A DNA stretch of 64,000 bases from Archaeoglobus sp. UBA234 (GCA_002494625.1 DACH01000002.1:14337-78336), one strand, 5' to 3'; counted from the first letter of the stretch, positions 52,174-60,490 are shown. Numbers and translations are program-made. The notes: generated from the sequence alone by a model not told the origin.

Positions 52174-53205
52174 ATGTGTGGTGGAGGATTCAGAAAAAAA
52201 CAGATTAGAATAATAGATACAACACTTAGAGATGGAATGCATGCAGTCAAGCACAAGTTTACTACAGAGCAGATGGTAAAAATTGCTGGAGTTTTGGAAG
52301 ATGCTAATGTAGAGACTATCGAAGTTTCTCATGGTGATGGGTTAGGTGGGTCATCAATAAACTATGGATTTGCTGCTGCTTCCGATAAAGAATATTTAGA
52401 AGGTGTTGCATCAGTTCTGTCAAAATCTAAACTAGCAGTACTCCTTTTGCCAGGTATAGGTACAGTTGAAGACTTGAAAATTGCCGTAGATGCTGGTGCA
52501 AAGGTTGCTAGAATAGCAACTCATGTAACTGAGGCAGACATTTCTGAGGAGCATATAACTTACTGCAAGGAGGTGGGGCTTGAAACAATAGGCGTGCTAA
52601 TGATGACACATACAGTTGGTCCAGGGAAGATCGTTGAACAGGCAAACCTGATGGAGAGTTATGGAGCCGATATGGTTTATCTGATGGATTCTGCTGGAGC
52701 AATGATTCCCAAAAATGTTGAGGATAGAATAACGACTTTAAAAAATGAATTATCGATACCAGTTGGATTTCACGCTCACAACAATCTAGGACTAGCAATT
52801 GGAAACTCCCTTAAGGCAGTAGAGGCTGGAGCAGCATCATTGGATGGTACTTTAAGAGGACTAGGTGCTGGAGCTGGAAATGCACAAGAAGAAGTATTAG
52901 TTGCTGTTTTAGATAAAGCTGGTTACAAAACTGGTGTGGATTTATACAATATAATGGATGCTGCAGAACTCTTAGACTCGATGGCACTACAACTACCTAA
53001 AATAGATAACACATCTCTTTTGCTTGGTTATGCAGGAGTGTACTCAAGCTTTCTTTTACATACTTATAGAGCTGCTGAGAAATTTAATTTAGACCCGAGA
53101 GATATAATAATTGAATTGGGTAGGAGAGAGGCTGTTGGTGGACAGGAAGATTGGATAATTGAGGTTGCAGCCGAAATGGCTGCCAAAAGGTCTGGGGGTA
53201 TGTAG
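52174..53205 (+). CDS. mhpE: 4-Hydroxy-2-oxovalerate aldolase
   Basis: About 343 residues, DRE-TIM metallolyase family. IIDTTLRDGMHAVKHKF supplies the metal and substrate residues, GFHAHNNLGLAIGNSLKAVEAGA the HxH metal ligands, and GLGAGAGNAQEEVLVAVLDKAG the C-terminal signature. It splits 4-hydroxy-2-oxovalerate into pyruvate and acetaldehyde. I prefer ATG 52174 (AAGGTGAT upstream) over the overlapping GTG 52165. Confidence 0.95.
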   Translation: MCGGGFRKKQIRIIDTTLRDGMHAVKHKFTTEQMVKIAGVLEDANVETIEVSHGDGLGGSSINYGFAAASDKEYLEGVASVLSKSKLAVLLLPGIGTVEDLKIAVDAGAKVARIATHVTEADISEEHITYCKEVGLETIGVLMMTHTVGPGKIVEQANLMESYGADMVYLMDSAGAMIPKNVEDRITTLKNELSIPVGFHAHNNLGLAIGNSLKAVEAGAASLDGTLRGLGAGAGNAQEEVLVAVLDKAGYKTGVDLYNIMDAAELLDSMALQLPKIDNTSLLLGYAGVYSSFLLHTYRAAEKFNLDPRDIIIELGRREAVGGQEDWIIEVAAEMAAKRSGGM

Positions 53206-53206
53206 C

Positions 53207-53833
53207 ATGAGGGTTTTAAATATGTATGCGGAAGTAGACGTAGAGAAATGTACAGGATGTAGGGTCTGTGAAAAGGTATGTCCCACGCTGTCAATAAATG
53301 TAGTGGGTGAGAAGAAAGAAAAGTTGGCAGTTGTTGATTTGGATACATGTGCTGGCTGTGGAGCATGTGCAGAAAGATGTCAGTTCGAAGCAGTTGTACT
53401 GAAAACCTTAGATGAACCGAAAGTAATAAGCGTCGATCCACACTCCGTAGATGAAGAAAAGATATACGAACTTTGCGTTAAAGCAAGTTTACATCCAGAA
53501 CAGATAATCTGTTATTGTACTGGAACGAGAGCAGAAGAAGTAGCAGCGGCAATTTTGATGGGTGCATCTTCGCCTGAGGAAGTCTCAAGGATGACTGGTG
53601 TTAGGACTGGTTGCAAAGTAGAATGTATACAGCCCATTCTTAGACTTTTGAAGGCTGCAGGAATAGAACCTAAGCCGTTAAAAGATGGATGGCAATGGTA
53701 TGGTATAACACCCACAATTTGGGATATTCCAGAAGATGTTGTTAAAAAGTACTCAGCTAGAGGGTTTTATTTTGAAGAAGATAGAGCCTTATTTAAGAAG
53801 CTTTTGGATACTATAAAGGCTGGAGGTGAGTAA
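53207..53833 (+). CDS. 2[4Fe-4S] ferredoxin fused to BFD-like [2Fe-2S] domain
   Basis: A 208-residue redox protein. Residues about 8-62 are a two-cluster ferredoxin: CTGCRVCEKVCP and CAGCGACAERCQ. Residues about 95-145 (IICYCTGTRAEEVAAAILMGASS...GCKVECIQP) have the C-x-C...C-x(3)-C pattern of a bacterioferritin-associated-ferredoxin [2Fe-2S] domain. A tail of about 55 residues, rich in Trp and Tyr, follows. Its place between aldolase and LarA-like genes suggests it feeds electrons to a pathway step not obvious from the other enzymes. Confidence 0.8.
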   Translation: MRVLNMYAEVDVEKCTGCRVCEKVCPTLSINVVGEKKEKLAVVDLDTCAGCGACAERCQFEAVVLKTLDEPKVISVDPHSVDEEKIYELCVKASLHPEQIICYCTGTRAEEVAAAILMGASSPEEVSRMTGVRTGCKVECIQPILRLLKAAGIEPKPLKDGWQWYGITPTIWDIPEDVVKKYSARGFYFEEDRALFKKLLDTIKAGGE

Positions 53834-53834
53834 A

Positions 53835-55295
53835 ATGAACATCAGGTTTAATAAACCTGTAAAACCCCTTCCGCCCAAGCCATCAAGATACGGACCAGAT
53901 CCAGAACATATCAAAACCCGAGCTTGTGATTTAAAAAACATTGTTTCAGTAAAAGTGAGGGATCTATTCCCAGACATAACCGAAAGTATCTATCCAAGTG
54001 AAAAAGGTGTCAAGGCTGTTAGAGAAGCTACAGTAAATGCTCTCGAAAAAGTGGATATGAATATGATAAAACCAAAAGATTCCGTGAATATACTTGGATC
54101 TCATCATGGGTTCACTATACTTGGAGGTGAACCTTATGCTGAGATGCTCAAAACAATTAAAGATGTTATAATGGATAGAACCGGAGCAGAGAACATACGT
54201 CTCAGAGTGGGAGTTGGTTTGAGATTTAGAGAATCTGATGAATACATAAAAAGATTTGGTCTGGATGATTACTTCAATAAGAGGGCGAGGGGTGTAGCTC
54301 CTATTGATGAAGGAATCCCAATAGAGACGGAAATTGGAACATTGTATGGTATCAAGAGGTGTTATGACGCTGATTGGATTGTCCATGCACACAATAGTGA
54401 TGTGAGAGAAATTCATTTCCACAGGCATGTTGATAGAGCAGTAAAGCCATTTGGAATGTCATACGCTAGGCTTGAAACCAGATCCACATACCATCAGAAC
54501 TTGGGGCCAAGGGGTGCCAACTTTGTTGCAAGAGCCATCTTTAACTCCGAATTTGTGCAGAAGAAATGGACTTTTGCCACATTCCTTAAACCGACTCCAG
54601 CTGGAATTGCGGGTGTTGATGCAGATAACGACCTCTTCGCTTTAGATGAGCGCCTGTCAATTGATAACTTTAGATATTACGGAAAAGTTCTAACTCTACT
54701 CAGCCATATTGAGGATTGTATTGCTGTCTTAGACTTCCAAGCACCAATTCCGTATGTCTTCTCTGCGGGCATGATTTTTGCAAACTTCTCTGCAGCGAGC
54801 ATAGATATATTCGATTTAGATTATCCACTGCCAGGTTACACCTGGTACACTGAAGCATTCTATGGGAAGAATGATAAACCTTTAATTCCAGATATTTCAC
54901 CAGTAAATCCTGCTGTTAAAGCAATGGTAATTAACTATGCCTGGGGAGGGTATCCAAGTGTTTTCTGGGCTAAAATGATTCCAACGATTGTTGTAGGGGA
55001 ATGGCAGGCGGATGTATTCAGGAGAGATCCACAAAACATTGAGTTTATGAGACATGCGGTAGTTGCAGAGGATTTAGAAGCTGCAATCGAGTTTGCGATA
55101 AAAATAGCAGATACTGACAAGATAATCGTTTTTGACGGTGCTCCAGGAGTAATAAATGTAAGTGAGTCTCTCGCAGAAGAGCTGGTTGAGAAAGCTTCCG
55201 AAGTCGATATGGAAGTAGAACAAAAACTTCTGCCGAAGTGGTGTAGGCAGAGGGGGATAAAACTTGAGGGGTACGCTGATGTCCCAGCCCACTAA
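53835..55295 (+). CDS. LarA-like (DUF2088) protein, possible nickel-pincer enzyme
   Basis: About 486 residues, distantly similar in layout to the lactate racemase LarA family: SVNILGSHHGFTILGGEPYAEMLK near residue 84 matches the N-terminal domain's G-x-H-x loop. Several histidines follow (WIVHAHNSDVREIHFHRHVD, about 180-200), where LarA binds nickel-pincer cofactor and substrate. It is longer and clearly divergent, so racemase activity should not be assumed. LarB and LarC genes downstream are the main support. Possible role: hydration, racemisation or hydride shuttling on the imported acid. GGAGGTG precedes ATG 53835. Confidence 0.55.
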   Translation: MNIRFNKPVKPLPPKPSRYGPDPEHIKTRACDLKNIVSVKVRDLFPDITESIYPSEKGVKAVREATVNALEKVDMNMIKPKDSVNILGSHHGFTILGGEPYAEMLKTIKDVIMDRTGAENIRLRVGVGLRFRESDEYIKRFGLDDYFNKRARGVAPIDEGIPIETEIGTLYGIKRCYDADWIVHAHNSDVREIHFHRHVDRAVKPFGMSYARLETRSTYHQNLGPRGANFVARAIFNSEFVQKKWTFATFLKPTPAGIAGVDADNDLFALDERLSIDNFRYYGKVLTLLSHIEDCIAVLDFQAPIPYVFSAGMIFANFSAASIDIFDLDYPLPGYTWYTEAFYGKNDKPLIPDISPVNPAVKAMVINYAWGGYPSVFWAKMIPTIVVGEWQADVFRRDPQNIEFMRHAVVAEDLEAAIEFAIKIADTDKIIVFDGAPGVINVSESLAEELVEKASEVDMEVEQKLLPKWCRQRGIKLEGYADVPAH

Positions 55296-56106
55296 ACTTA
55301 GTATATCCACAACTATCGATCTAAGAGATATAATTTTCAGAAACATCTCAGACAAAAGAATTGAGGCTAAAATTTGGACCACACAAAACGGGATTGTTGC
55401 TGGAATAAGTCGAATGATTAAAAAAGCTGTAAAGTTGGGCTTATCCATTGAAGCTGACATCAAAGACGGTGATGAAATAAATGGTGGGGACACAATTGCA
55501 ACGATAATCGGAACACCCAAAAAAATCTCTATTGCCGAGGATGTACTTATAGGGCTTATATCTAAAACTTCCGGAATCGCTACTGCTGCCAGAAAAGCCG
55601 TTAAATTGTCTGAAGGAAAGATTCGTATCGTTTCTGGTGCTTGGAAAAAAATGCCTTATGAGCTAAAAAATGAAATTAGAGAAGCCATTGAAATAGGTGG
55701 AGCCAATATAAGAATCTCTGGTGCTCCTTTTATTTACTTAGACAAAAACTACATCAGAATGCTTGGAAACATAAAAAAAGCATTAGAAGCAGTAGAAATA
55801 TTTGAAGATAGAATCAAAGTTATCCAGCTTAAAGGAGAAACTGATCTGATATGGAAAGAGGCTTTAGAGGCTGCATATGGGGGTGCAGGCATACTCATGG
55901 TTGATACTGGGAAAATAGAGGATCTTAAAATTGTAGCTGAAAAACTGACGGATGATGGAATCAGAGACTCGGTTGAGCTGGCATTTGGAGGATCCATCAA
56001 TCTGGAAGATATTCCAAAGTTTTTGAATTTGGATGTGGATATACTGGATATTGGTAGAGCAGTAATTGATGCTCCGATGTTGGATATTAGGCTGGATGTA
56101 CTGTAG
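55279..56106 (+). CDS. NadC/ModD-like phosphoribosyltransferase homologue with altered active site
   Basis: About 275 residues with the quinolinate phosphoribosyltransferase fold: EADIKDGDEINGGDTIATIIG, then SIAEDVLIGLISKTSGIATAARK (helical entrance), and the barrel end VELAFGGSINLEDIPKFLNLDVDILDIGR. The DTRKTTPGLR quinolinate loop of NadC is replaced by SGAWKKMPYEL, and the NHR and KDNH motifs are also changed. It is therefore unlikely to use quinolinate. It overlaps the LarA-like gene by 17 bp, so it is tied to that system. Possibly acts on another pyridine nucleotide precursor. Confidence 0.7.
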   Translation: MSQPTKLSISTTIDLRDIIFRNISDKRIEAKIWTTQNGIVAGISRMIKKAVKLGLSIEADIKDGDEINGGDTIATIIGTPKKISIAEDVLIGLISKTSGIATAARKAVKLSEGKIRIVSGAWKKMPYELKNEIREAIEIGGANIRISGAPFIYLDKNYIRMLGNIKKALEAVEIFEDRIKVIQLKGETDLIWKEALEAAYGGAGILMVDTGKIEDLKIVAEKLTDDGIRDSVELAFGGSINLEDIPKFLNLDVDILDIGRAVIDAPMLDIRLDVL

Positions 56107-56117
56107 GTGGAGAAGGT

Positions 56118-57029
56118 ATGGAGGTCAATCTTCTTGGCAAAACAGAGCTGTGGATCAAAAATATCACTTTGAATAATGTGGATCTAAGCGAGATTGCAAG
56201 AGTCGTTTCTGAAACATTAAAACTTGGAAAAGAAGAAGTGCTAGTTACAGATGCAGGCGAGGATTATATTGTAATTGATATTCTAAGAAATACATTGGAG
56301 GCAGAAAATATATACGGAAAGAAAAAAGAGTTGCTGAATAAATTGAAGAACATTCTTGGAGTCAAAGTGTCCGAAGAGACAACGATCCATTCAGAAGGTG
56401 TGCTGGGTTTTATAGAACTGGATAACGAAGTTGCTCGTGAGGTAATAATTAAAACAAATGAGATTTTAGTAAATTTGTTACAAAAAATATCTCGAAGATG
56501 TATAATATTCTCTACAGGTGAGGAAGTGCGGAAAGGAATTGTTAAAGACACAAACTCCCCATACATAAAGGAGAGACTAAAGAAAGAGGGATTCAATGTA
56601 GATATAGGTCCTGTTCTTCCAGACGATACAGATCTTATCGCCTCAACTCTCATGAATGCTGTAGATGATGGGTATGGTTTGATTATAACGACCGGTGGTG
56701 TGGGGGCTGAGAGTAAAGATCGAACAATTGAGGCTTTGAAAAAAGTCGACCCTGAGGCTGCAACTCCCTACATCATGAAGTTTCACAGAGGAACTGGTAG
56801 GCATGAGAAAGATGGCGTAAAGATTGGAGTAGGTAATGTTGGACGCTCTCTTATAGTCTCTCTCCCAGGTCCGAACGACGAGGTAATGCTGTGCATGGAG
56901 ACTCTTGTTGAGGGATTAAAAAAAGGTATGAATAAATATGAGTTAGCTGGGAGGGTTGCAAAAACTCTTAAAAATAAGTATGTCTCTGAACATGGAGGTA
57001 TTAGCGATGTTAGATGGAATGATTATTGA
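56118..57029 (+). CDS. MoaB/CinA-like molybdopterin-binding-fold protein with novel N-terminal domain
   Basis: A 303-residue protein. Residues about 140-260 match the MoaB/MogA/CinA fold: CIIFSTGEEVRKGIVKDTNS, VLPDDTDLIAS, LIITTGGVGAESKDRTIEAL and SLIVSLPGPNDEVMLCM. The first 135 residues have no motif I recognise. MoaB-type proteins adenylate a pterin; in this operon, an adenylylation step on a pincer-cofactor precursor is conceivable (inference). It overlaps the next gene by 23 bp. Confidence 0.75.
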   Translation: MEVNLLGKTELWIKNITLNNVDLSEIARVVSETLKLGKEEVLVTDAGEDYIVIDILRNTLEAENIYGKKKELLNKLKNILGVKVSEETTIHSEGVLGFIELDNEVAREVIIKTNEILVNLLQKISRRCIIFSTGEEVRKGIVKDTNSPYIKERLKKEGFNVDIGPVLPDDTDLIASTLMNAVDDGYGLIITTGGVGAESKDRTIEALKKVDPEAATPYIMKFHRGTGRHEKDGVKIGVGNVGRSLIVSLPGPNDEVMLCMETLVEGLKKGMNKYELAGRVAKTLKNKYVSEHGGISDVRWNDY

Positions 57030-57792
57030 AGAACTGGCAAGAGAATTGGTTAAAGCAGAAAATGAGAGAAGACCAATTCAACCAATAACAGAAAAATATC
57101 CAGGAATAACGATTGATGAAGCATACCGAATCCAACTTGAAGTGGTAAGGATTAAGGAGGATCGGGGTGAAAAAATTGTTGGTAAGAAAATAGGACTAAC
57201 CAGTAAACAAATGCAGGAATTATTGGGAGTATACGAACCAGATTATGGACACATAATGGATGTTATGATGTGTTTCGAAGATGATTCTATTGATACATCT
57301 AGCTTGATACAGCCCAAGGTCGAGGCAGAGATAGCGTTCGTGCTGAAGAGAGACTTGGAAGGTCCTGGAGTAACTGCAGCAGACGTGCTGCGGGCAACAA
57401 AAGGCGTTATGCCGGCAATAGAGGTCATAGACAGCAGGATAGAGGACTGGAGGATAAAGATACAGGATACTGTGGCGGACAACGCTTCGATCGGCAGGGT
57501 CGTGCTCGGAGCCAAACTGACGCCAGTCGAGGGTATAGATTTGCGACTCATCGGTTTGGTTTTCAGAAAAAACGGTGAAATAATAGCTACCAGCGCTGGA
57601 GCAGCGGTCTTGGGAAATCCTGCGCAGTCCGTAGCCTGGCTGGCTAACAAGTTGGCAGAGTATGGAGTCAAGCTCAGGGCAGGAGAAATAATCCTATCTG
57701 GATCTCTCATATCTGCCGTCAATGTAAGACCTGAGGACTCAATCGTCGCTGAATTCGATAAAGTTGGCAGCGTGACCGTGCACTTCAGGTAA
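57007..57792 (+). CDS. mhpD: 2-Oxopent-4-enoate hydratase
   Basis: About 261 residues of the MhpD/DmpE family (fumarylacetoacetase-like fold). KIGLTSKQMQELLGVYEPDYGHIM, LIQPKVEAEIAFVLKRDL, MPAIEVIDSRIEDW, VADNASIGRVVLG and GAAVLGNPAQSVAWLANKL are diagnostic, including metal-binding glutamates. It hydrates 2-hydroxypenta-2,4-dienoate to 4-hydroxy-2-oxovalerate. GGAGGT precedes ATG 57007. From about 57300 the gene is much more GC-rich than its own 5' part. Confidence 0.93.
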   Translation: MLDGMIIEELARELVKAENERRPIQPITEKYPGITIDEAYRIQLEVVRIKEDRGEKIVGKKIGLTSKQMQELLGVYEPDYGHIMDVMMCFEDDSIDTSSLIQPKVEAEIAFVLKRDLEGPGVTAADVLRATKGVMPAIEVIDSRIEDWRIKIQDTVADNASIGRVVLGAKLTPVEGIDLRLIGLVFRKNGEIIATSAGAAVLGNPAQSVAWLANKLAEYGVKLRAGEIILSGSLISAVNVRPEDSIVAEFDKVGSVTVHFR

Positions 57793-57793
57793 C

Positions 57794-58501
57794 ATGATCG
57801 GCATAAAATTCTTAGAAAAACTTTACGAAGAAATAGGGGGAATTGCGAAAATCGACTATGCCCGACATCTCAGAGCAGGCAAACCAGAAGCAGTACTTGC
57901 AGAGTTTAAAGATCCCGAAGATGTCGTTAAAATAGTCAAGGGATATATTAGACACTCAGATTCAGTCCTCATCACGAGATGCATGGAGGAACACGTAAGA
58001 GCGCTTCGGGAGGCTTTTGAGAATCATAAACTCATCGTGAACGAGAAAGGAAGGACTGTTATCGTGAGGAAGAACGGTACAAAAGTTGAGAAGATTGGTA
58101 AAGTCGCTATACTAACAGCAGGTACGGCTGACATCCCTGTCGCCGAAGAAGCGTCATTGACGGCAGAGTATCTCGGCTTGGAAGTATTGAAGTTTTATGA
58201 TGTCGGCGTAGCAGGAATTCACAGGCTCATCGAACCCTTAAAAAAGATTTGCGAAGTTGATGTTGATGCCTTAATCGTCGTTGCTGGAATGGAAGGAGCT
58301 CTTCCATCAGTTATTGCAGGACTTGTAGATATACCCGTTATTGCAGTTCCGACATCCGTAGGATATGGAGCGTATTTTGGTGGCTTAACACCTTTATTCG
58401 CAATGCTACAAAGTTGTTCATCCGGTGTTGCTGTTGTTAACATAGATAACGGGTTTGGGGCAGCAGTGTTTGCTTCACTTATCGCAAAAAGGAAAGAGTA
58501 G
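57794..58501 (+). CDS. larB: LarB-like NaAD carboxylase/hydrolase
   Basis: A 235-residue LarB. The N-terminal ARHLRAGKPEAVLAEFKDPEDV and the PurE-like C-terminal half (VAILTAGTADIPVAEEASLTAEYLG, VVAGMEGALPSVIAGLVDIPVIAVPTSVGYG) with FGGLTPLFAMLQSCSSGVAVVNIDNGFGAA are characteristic. LarB carboxylates nicotinic acid adenine dinucleotide and cleaves it, the first step to the nickel-pincer nucleotide. It begins 1 bp after the hydratase stop. LarE is not in the window. Confidence 0.92.
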   Translation: MIGIKFLEKLYEEIGGIAKIDYARHLRAGKPEAVLAEFKDPEDVVKIVKGYIRHSDSVLITRCMEEHVRALREAFENHKLIVNEKGRTVIVRKNGTKVEKIGKVAILTAGTADIPVAEEASLTAEYLGLEVLKFYDVGVAGIHRLIEPLKKICEVDVDALIVVAGMEGALPSVIAGLVDIPVIAVPTSVGYGAYFGGLTPLFAMLQSCSSGVAVVNIDNGFGAAVFASLIAKRKE

Positions 58502-58590
58502 AGAGAAAATTGAAGTCGCTTGACGATGAGAGCGAATTGTGACCTTTGCTGTTTATTTTGTTAAGATGAAAATCTCTCTGTGGTGGTAAG

Positions 58591-59739
58591 GTGAAGATTG
58601 CAATATTTGACGCCTTCAGCGGAGCAGGATGAGACATGATAGTTGCCCCTCTCTTTTGGGTGTATCTTTGTCTGAGTTCGATCTAAGGAGAGTGATGAGA
58701 TGTTTGGGACTCAATGTGAAGTTCAAGTTGAAAGAAATAGAAGTTTTAATTTTCAGAGAGGTAATTAACATAATCAAACATTTAAACCTCAATGAAAAAG
58801 TTAAACACGATGCAAAATTGATATTTAGGATCCTTGTAAGAGCTGAAGAAGAGGTTCACAGAAAAGATTACAGATACACAGTTTTCCATGAAGTTGGGAG
58901 CGATGATACTATCTTTGATGTTGTGTGCTCCACTATCGGATTGAATAGATTAACAGATATGGGTTATACTTTCTTTGCAAATCCTATAAGGCTTGGAAAC
59001 GGGTTTATAGAGTTTTCACACGGTAAGTATCCTGTTCCTACTCCTGCAACAGTCAATATTCTGAAAGGGTCAAATTTAGAAGTCATGTTTGGTTGTGAAG
59101 GTGAGCTTTTCACACCTACAGCGGCAGCAATACTTGCGTATTATTGTAAAAAACAATTTCACCTCCCTTTTAAAGGTCGAAGGCATCTCCTACGGGGCTG
59201 GAAGCAAAGCATATAGTGATGTACCGAGCGTTCTTAGGCTTATACTGGGAAAGGTTGCATTCAGTGATTCTGTCGTACTGCTGGAAACCACCGTTGACGA
59301 CATCAGCGGAGAAATAATGGACTTTTCAATGGAAAAGCTTATTTCTACCCCAAGTATACTTGATGTAGTAGCTCTTCCAGCTTTTGCTAAAAAATCTAGA
59401 CCATCTTATGTGATGAGGGTTGTGTCCGAGTTAGCTAAAGCTGAAGATATCGCTGAAGAACTCGTGAGGCTTACTGGTAGCTTAGGCGTTTGTATGATCC
59501 CTGTACACCACAGAATGGTTGCTGAAAGAAAAATAGGAAATATCGAAGTTGAAATACTTGGGAAGAAGTTCAAAGTTGGATTTAAGAGTTCAAAACCGTA
59601 TTTTGATCATATAAAACCAGAATTCGACGACATTGTGACAATTGCCAAGGAACTAAACCTTTCACCACTAAAGGTGTATAGAGAAGTAATTAGGACACTT
59701 AGAATTCCGATTCCGACTGAAAGTGATGAGAGGATTTGA
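58591..59739 (+). pseudogene. larC: LarC-like nickel-insertion protein, disrupted reading frame
   Basis: LarC inserts nickel into the pincer cofactor using CTP. The start (GTG 58591) reads KIAIFDAFSGAG, then an in-frame TGA (58630) where a glycine codon is expected, then DMIVA. Homology then continues in another frame as LLGVSLSEFDLRRVM through HEVGSDDTIFDVV and GCEGELFTPTAAAILAYY. Near 59150-59180 it moves to a third frame, continuing as VEGISYGAGSKAYSDV and LLETTVDDISGEIMDF to 59739. The second shift is close to the LarC1/LarC2 boundary, where some bacteria use programmed frameshifting, but the stop and two shifts together favour a pseudogene or sequence errors. Confidence 0.8.
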
Positions 59740-59937
59740 TAAGCCGTCAGGGAACTCAGGCTAAAGGGTGTTAGGTTAGCGACGATGTACTCGAGAAGTC
59801 CAGACAAATATATAGCGAATAAATACATACTTGGAAACCTTCGATAGGTAGGTATATATCTCGATGTCAGTACAATATTTTTAAAAATTGAACAAAAAAT
59901 TTAAGTATTATAAAATAAATCAACTTTTGGTGAGATA
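59740..59937. other. Gap with gene remnant and CARF promoter
   Basis: The plus strand near 59748-59848 encodes a fragment, KGVRLATMYSRSPDKYIANK and GNLR before TAG, with no start; it may be a tail of a lost gene. The segment 59890-59940 is the promoter of the CARF-like gene and closely resembles that of the rmuC-like gene (44971-45017). Confidence 0.4.
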
Positions 59938-60453
59938 ATGCCAGAAAAGAAAGCCTACATAACCATCCTCGGCCGCTCCAGTTGGGCTGTTCTGAACACA
60001 TACTACGCTGCCTTAATGGAGAAAGCCTACTACCCTGACAATATCTACATCTTCGCTGAGGATACATATTCAGAAGACATTCCAAAAATAATTGAGGGAA
60101 TGAAAATTCTGAGCGCGGAATTTGACTTCAATCCAAAAATAAAATTCAGCTTAGTTGAGGAGAATGATTTCATAACTGCAGTAAAAAAGATTGGTGGGCT
60201 GATAAAGGAACTGAAACGGCAAAACTACAGCATTGCAATCGATATCACATCCGGAAGAAAGATTCTGGTAGCTGCAGCCCTTATTCCCGCGGTGAAGCTT
60301 AAGATGAGTCATGTTTTCTATCTTGCAGTCAAAAATCTTGAGTCAAAGCCCTATATGATGATTCCTCTCGCAAACCAGCAGTTGAGAGATTTTGCTGAGG
60401 AGGTAGAAAAAGGTGTAACTGATGGTGTGGTTGATGGAACTAAACAACCTTAG
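59938..60453 (+). CDS. Stand-alone CARF-like domain protein
   Basis: A 171-residue Rossmann-type protein: ITILGRSSWAVLNTYYAALM at the first strand, IYIFAEDTYSE, and the ligand-loop pattern SIAIDITSGRKILVAAALIP, as in CARF domains (D-I/L-T-x-G-R/T-K). No effector domain is attached. It may be a cyclic-oligoadenylate sensor or ring nuclease acting with the PIN/VapBC genes that follow. GGTGAG precedes the ATG. Confidence 0.7.
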   Translation: MPEKKAYITILGRSSWAVLNTYYAALMEKAYYPDNIYIFAEDTYSEDIPKIIEGMKILSAEFDFNPKIKFSLVEENDFITAVKKIGGLIKELKRQNYSIAIDITSGRKILVAAALIPAVKLKMSHVFYLAVKNLESKPYMMIPLANQQLRDFAEEVEKGVTDGVVDGTKQP

Positions 60454-60457
60454 TGGC

Positions 60458-60470
60458 AAAATTTATTTAG
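60458..60470 (+). promoter_or_regulatory. TATA box of vapBC operon
   Basis: AAAATTTATTTAG lies about 26 bp before the ATG at 60491 and inside the end of the previous spacer, so vapBC probably has its own leaderless promoter. Confidence 0.45.
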
Positions 60471-60490
60471 AATGCCATTATAATGAAACT

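Noticed and set aside
58500..58590. Possible C/D box RNA or hairpin between larB and larC
   Set aside because: AGAGAGA/TCTCTCT arms and UGAUGA-like boxes are present, but D boxes and spacing do not fit.
58630..58632. TGA in larC as selenocysteine
   Set aside because: The position is a glycine in homologues, no SECIS-like structure is evident, and a separate frameshift follows within 20 bases.
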